Source: Barnesiella sp. An55
GTDB lineage: Bacteria; Bacteroidota; Bacteroidia; Bacteroidales; Barnesiellaceae
Length of the DNA: 54,633 bases
Direction: 5' to 3'
Assembly (NCBI RefSeq): GCF_002161555.1
Contig: NZ_NFHZ01000019.1
Span: 1-54,633, forward strand
Position 1 is the stretch's first letter; every line of letters begins with the position of its first letter. A model generated the notes under the pieces. That model was not told the origin of the DNA and searched no databases. It was given only the letters and a program-made list of their open reading frames with translations. Position numbers and translations under genes: made by a program. Below are positions 52,207-54,633 of this stretch, one piece after another.

Positions 52207-52575
52207 GTGCTGTTCAATTCCTTAGAATTTATTCTGTTTTTCCCCATAGTCTGTGTGGTCTATTTCCTGCTGCCGGGTCTCAAGTGGCGCACATATTCTC
52301 TTTCTTGTTGGGATATTTGTCAATTGGGGCATGGATTGTGGGCCTCGAGAAAACAGACTATCTCCGAATGTGAAAGCTCTTCGGGTGTTGTACGCCGTGG
52401 TAAATTGTGTGCTAATCTTTGTCTTTCCACGCAAAGGCCCGAGCTGTTTTACGACAACATGCACCTCAATGGCGATGGGGCTCGGCTCTTTACTGAGATG
52501 TTTATCAACCAGATTTTGAAAAGCGATTTTTATCGAAATGTAAAAAATAAGAACAATGAAACGGGTAAGGACTAA
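52207..52575 (+). pseudogene. Decayed MBOAT/SGNH remnant
   Basis: The frame opens with a typical start of an MBOAT (AlgI/DltB-like) O-acyltransferase, LFNSLEFILFFPIVCVVYFL (GTG at 52207). It then loses similarity after about 35 residues. Scraps of hydrophobic sequence continue in other frames (FSFLLGYLSIGAWIVGLE; ALRVLYAVVNCVLIFVFPR). The same frame ends in ELFYDNMHLNGDGARLFTEM, the usual C-terminal block of a partner SGNH/DltD-like hydrolase. So an MBOAT gene and its SGNH partner seem to have been collapsed by internal deletion and frameshift. The end overlaps the following SGNH gene by 20 bases. Confidence 0.7.
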
Positions 52576-53155
52576 AATTTGGGGAGCCATGCTGGCGATT
52601 TTAGCTCTCGTGACATCGTGCTCCGACGATGGCGTTTCCGAACTGTATTTTGTGGGCGATTCGCTGGTCGCCGGGTGGGATGTGAAGTCGTCGTTTCCCA
52701 CCTATCTCACCCATAACGACGGGGTGAGTGGTGCCAGAATAGAGGATATTCTCACCTGGAATCTCAACTATCGGGATAAAAACGTAGTCATGCTCATCGG
52801 TACAAACAATCTGGGCGGCGAACTTCTCAACGAAGAGACGCGCCCCCGGTTTATTGCCGATTTTGTGGCCGAGTATCGGCACACCATCGAGACGCTGGCA
52901 CCTCGTCGGGTCTTTGTTCTCTCGATTTTGCCCCGGAACTTCGAAGGCGACGACGAGTTTTTCAACACCTGCATCGAAGAGTTGAATACAGCGCTTGCCC
53001 AGATGGTTGCCTCATTGGGATATGGCGTATTTGTCGATGTCTATGATAGCTTTTTATACGAAGGTGCCTTGAACATGAACTATTCGCTCGACGGTCTCCA
53101 TTTGAATAATTTAGGATATAATATACTCAACGTAAGATTGTCGAAAGAGTTATGA
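52556..53155 (+). CDS. SGNH/GDSL-hydrolase lipoprotein
   Basis: The product is a 199-residue lipoprotein with a signal peptide ending in the lipobox VTSC22. It has the SGNH blocks: block I FVGDSLVAGWD with nucleophile S36, a glycine-bearing stretch GVSGARIEDILTW, block III IGTNNLGG, and block V DGLHLNNLGY with the catalytic D and H. These hydrolases remove or transfer O-acyl groups on glycans or lipids in the periplasm. It follows the MBOAT/SGNH remnant and overlaps the next gene by four bases (ATGA), so it is an intact survivor of an O-acylation-type locus. The substrate is unknown. Confidence 0.88.
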   Translation: MKRVRTKIWGAMLAILALVTSCSDDGVSELYFVGDSLVAGWDVKSSFPTYLTHNDGVSGARIEDILTWNLNYRDKNVVMLIGTNNLGGELLNEETRPRFIADFVAEYRHTIETLAPRRVFVLSILPRNFEGDDEFFNTCIEELNTALAQMVASLGYGVFVDVYDSFLYEGALNMNYSLDGLHLNNLGYNILNVRLSKEL

Positions 53156-53781
53156 AAACACGTCATCTGTTACTTCTTCTCGCCGCCCTTCTCTCGTGGA
53201 ACAGTTGGGCACAGACCGACTCCCTCTCCACAAAATCCATTTACGTAGGGCTGCGCAACAACGAGTATGCCTGCATCGGCTTCCAGTCAGGGTCGTGGTC
53301 GGTAGGACTCGAGAATACCTTGTGGACACGCACTCCCAAAGAGCAGTACATCCGGGCCACCGGAGGGTATCGGTTGAACACGGGGTTGTGGAACGTAATT
53401 TTCTCGGCCGACGCCTTTGCCGGCGTTAACTATGCCGGTCGTTTCTATGATGGCAGCTTAAAAGTCGGCCTCGACAAAACCCTGGGTCGATTCAGTTTCG
53501 GAGCCGGAGCCATGGCACTTTACGACTCCGAGATGGGCTACAACACCTGCTACACGGTGCATGCCGGCTGTCGCATCATTCAGGAGGCGTCGATTGTCGT
53601 AAACTTCACCAATATCCCCGAGTATCGTATGCCCGAGCACCGCATCGTACCCGGTCTCCTGTTTCGAGCCCGCAAGCTATGGGTGCGACCCGAACTATCC
53701 ATCCCGCTCAACGACAACATCCACTTTACCCGCGTGCTGCTCTCGTTTCGATACGACTTTTTGTTGAAATCCCCCAAATAA
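53152..53781 (+). CDS. Predicted outer-membrane protein coupled to the SGNH lipoprotein
   Basis: The product is a 209-residue exported protein with a signal peptide (about 1-20, ending NSWAQ). The mature sequence alternates short amphipathic strands (SIYVGLRNNEYACIGFQSGSWSVGLENTLW, FSFGAGAMALYDS, HFTRVLLSFRYDFLL) typical of a small beta-barrel or beta-sandwich. The C-terminus is FRYDFLLKSPK, with an aromatic residue close to the end. It starts within the stop of the SGNH gene, so the two are translated together and may act together. I recognise no named family. Confidence 0.7.
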   Translation: MKTRHLLLLLAALLSWNSWAQTDSLSTKSIYVGLRNNEYACIGFQSGSWSVGLENTLWTRTPKEQYIRATGGYRLNTGLWNVIFSADAFAGVNYAGRFYDGSLKVGLDKTLGRFSFGAGAMALYDSEMGYNTCYTVHAGCRIIQEASIVVNFTNIPEYRMPEHRIVPGLLFRARKLWVRPELSIPLNDNIHFTRVLLSFRYDFLLKSPK

Positions 53782-53793
53782 ATACATCCCCCT

Positions 53794-54255
53794 ATGGACA
53801 ATATACCCCAACTCAACGAGCATAACAAAGAAGAATATCCACCCATGCACACCACCGAGCACATCGTCAATCAGACGATGGTTCGCCTCTTCGGGTGTGG
53901 TCGTGCCGTATCGGCACATATCGAAAAGAAAAAGAGCAAACTCGATTTCAAGTTGTCTCAACCTCCCACAGAAGAACAGATACAGCAAATCGAGATCTGT
54001 GTCAATCGGATCATCCAGGAACATTTGCCCGTAACCACCCAATACATAACCCAGGCCGAAGCTCGCGATCGTTTCGATCTGGGACGCTTGCCTCAAAATG
54101 CATCCGAGACGGTGCGCGTAGTCAAGGTGGGCGATTACGACGAGTGCCTCTGCATCGGTCGCCATGTCGAGAATACCGCCGAGATAGGAACATTCAAAAT
54201 CATCAGTCACGACTACAACGACGGCATATTGCGGTTGCGATTCAAATTGCTATAA
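53794..54255 (+). CDS. AlaX-like tRNA editing domain protein
   Basis: The product is a 153-residue free-standing second additional domain (tRNA-SAD) protein, which hydrolyses mischarged tRNA (for example Ser-tRNA-Ala). The zinc motifs are intact: H19-T-T-E-H23 at the start and C120-I-G-R-H124 in the C-terminal half. A conserved GTFKI follows. It lacks the synthetase core, so it acts in trans. It is 12 bases after the outer-membrane-type gene, co-directional, and ends before the terminator at 54288-54321. The precise substrate cannot be decided by eye. Confidence 0.85.
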   Translation: MDNIPQLNEHNKEEYPPMHTTEHIVNQTMVRLFGCGRAVSAHIEKKKSKLDFKLSQPPTEEQIQQIEICVNRIIQEHLPVTTQYITQAEARDRFDLGRLPQNASETVRVVKVGDYDECLCIGRHVENTAEIGTFKIISHDYNDGILRLRFKLL

Positions 54256-54287
54256 ACAATAGGCTGTAATGCCCGAAAAAGATACAT

Positions 54288-54321
54288 AAACCCCTCTCTG
54301 GCTTTTGTCGGAGAGGGGTTT
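54288..54321 (+). terminator. Hairpin terminator after the AlaX-like gene
   Basis: The perfect 11-bp arms AAACCCCTCTC (54288-54298) and GAGAGGGGTTT (54311-54321) enclose a 12-base loop and end in T-rich sequence. It closes the SGNH-OMP-AlaX unit just before the rRNA-type promoter. Confidence 0.85.
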
Positions 54322-54431
54322 TGTATAAAAATGACAAACGACATAACTTTCTATAACAATCAGAGAATAAAAATGTTGTAGATTTTTTCAGAAAATGCTC
54401 GAAAATTTTTTGAAAAAAAGTTGGTAAAAAA

Positions 54432-54464
54432 TTTGGAGTGAAAGGGGAAAAGGGTGTACCTTTG
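54432..54464 (+). promoter_or_regulatory. Strong rRNA-type promoter
   Basis: TTTG (54432-54435) and TACCTTTG (54457-54464) are separated by 21 bases. They are preceded by about 70 bases of A- and T-tracts (54365-54430), the kind of upstream sequence that raises rRNA promoter activity. Confidence 0.65.
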
Positions 54465-54633
54465 CATCACTTTCGCCGCTGAAAAGGGGCCACGAAGCCC
54501 CGGGAAAGCGAGGGAGATAAAGTTCATTGACAAGACTGAAAAGAAGCAAGTGTAGTACAAGAGAGAAAAGAGAACGAAGTCAATTCGGCCGGGAGATCTT
54601 CGAAGGTATGAAAATAAATAAACAAGATATACA
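54465..54633 (+). other. Probable 16S rRNA operon leader
   Basis: After the promoter at 54432-54464 come about 170 bases with no reading frame. They include a stem (GGGGCC/CGAAGCCCC area, near 54487-54502) and the segment AAGTTCATTGACAAGACTGA, which recalls Bacteroidales rRNA leaders with a boxA-like TTGACA element. A purine-rich stretch follows to the window end. Mature 16S would begin just outside. The identity is inferred from layout and recalled leader sequences, as no rRNA base is visible. Confidence 0.6.

Overview
The window looks like the chromosome of a gut-type Bacteroidales bacterium (phylum Bacteroidota). The main reasons are the promoters, which repeatedly fit TTTG-N19/20-TAnnTTTG, and the protein content: a meso-DAP type murE, FtsI with a PASTA tail, glycine-lipid synthesis genes, BspA-like leucine-rich repeats, a GH84 hexosaminidase, and 2-oxoacid:ferredoxin oxidoreductase. 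The protein-coding DNA is rather GC-rich for the order. A Barnesiella/Coprobacter-like lineage is my guess, not a demonstrated assignment.

Layout. 1-1.7 kb: the end of a mobile element, with a tyrosine integrase and a set of 41-bp-phased repeats, abutting the terminator of a small DUF2795 gene. 2-9.5 kb: housekeeping and envelope genes (cobalamin adenosyltransferase, LOG protein, M16 peptidase, Dus, GIN-domain and WG-repeat proteins), then the glsB-glsA glycine-lipid pair. 10.5-25.2 kb: a complete division and cell wall (dcw) cluster in the order rsmH-ftsL-ftsI-murE-mraY-murD-ftsW-murG-murC-ftsQ-ftsA-ftsZ, with no mraZ in front, followed by yqeY and serS. 27-31.2 kb: a minus-strand operon of four exported proteins built from LPP20-like and CsgG/FlgO/TolB-N-like modules. 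This is the best candidate here for an undescribed system. Just upstream on the same strand is a promoter-to-terminator segment that looks like a structured non-coding RNA of about 290 nt. 31.7-36.5 kb: a large GH84 enzyme gene flanked by rnhA on the right and a diverged copy of the last 39 rnhA codons on the left, which suggests acquisition by recombination. 36.7-46.5 kb: aroK, alanine dehydrogenase, korAB, purN, a MITE-like element, mrp, trmB and a BspA-like protein. 46.6-48.4 kb: an XRE-S24 regulator divergent from a small unknown gene, with a 20-bp palindrome between the two promoters and a long-stem leader. 48.5-54.3 kb: gapA, a 24-residue lipoprotein gene, mscL, panB, small membrane and TPR proteins, the remains of an MBOAT/SGNH locus, an SGNH lipoprotein, an outer-membrane-type protein and an AlaX-like editing protein. 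The right edge carries what looks like an rRNA operon promoter and leader, with 16S expected just outside.

Functionally, the core is peptidoglycan precursor synthesis and septation read as one long co-directional unit. Around it are envelope lipids, surface proteins and central metabolism. At least four intergenic sites carry copies of a short dispersed repeat that contains a full housekeeping promoter, so repeat spread and promoter placement appear linked in this genome.
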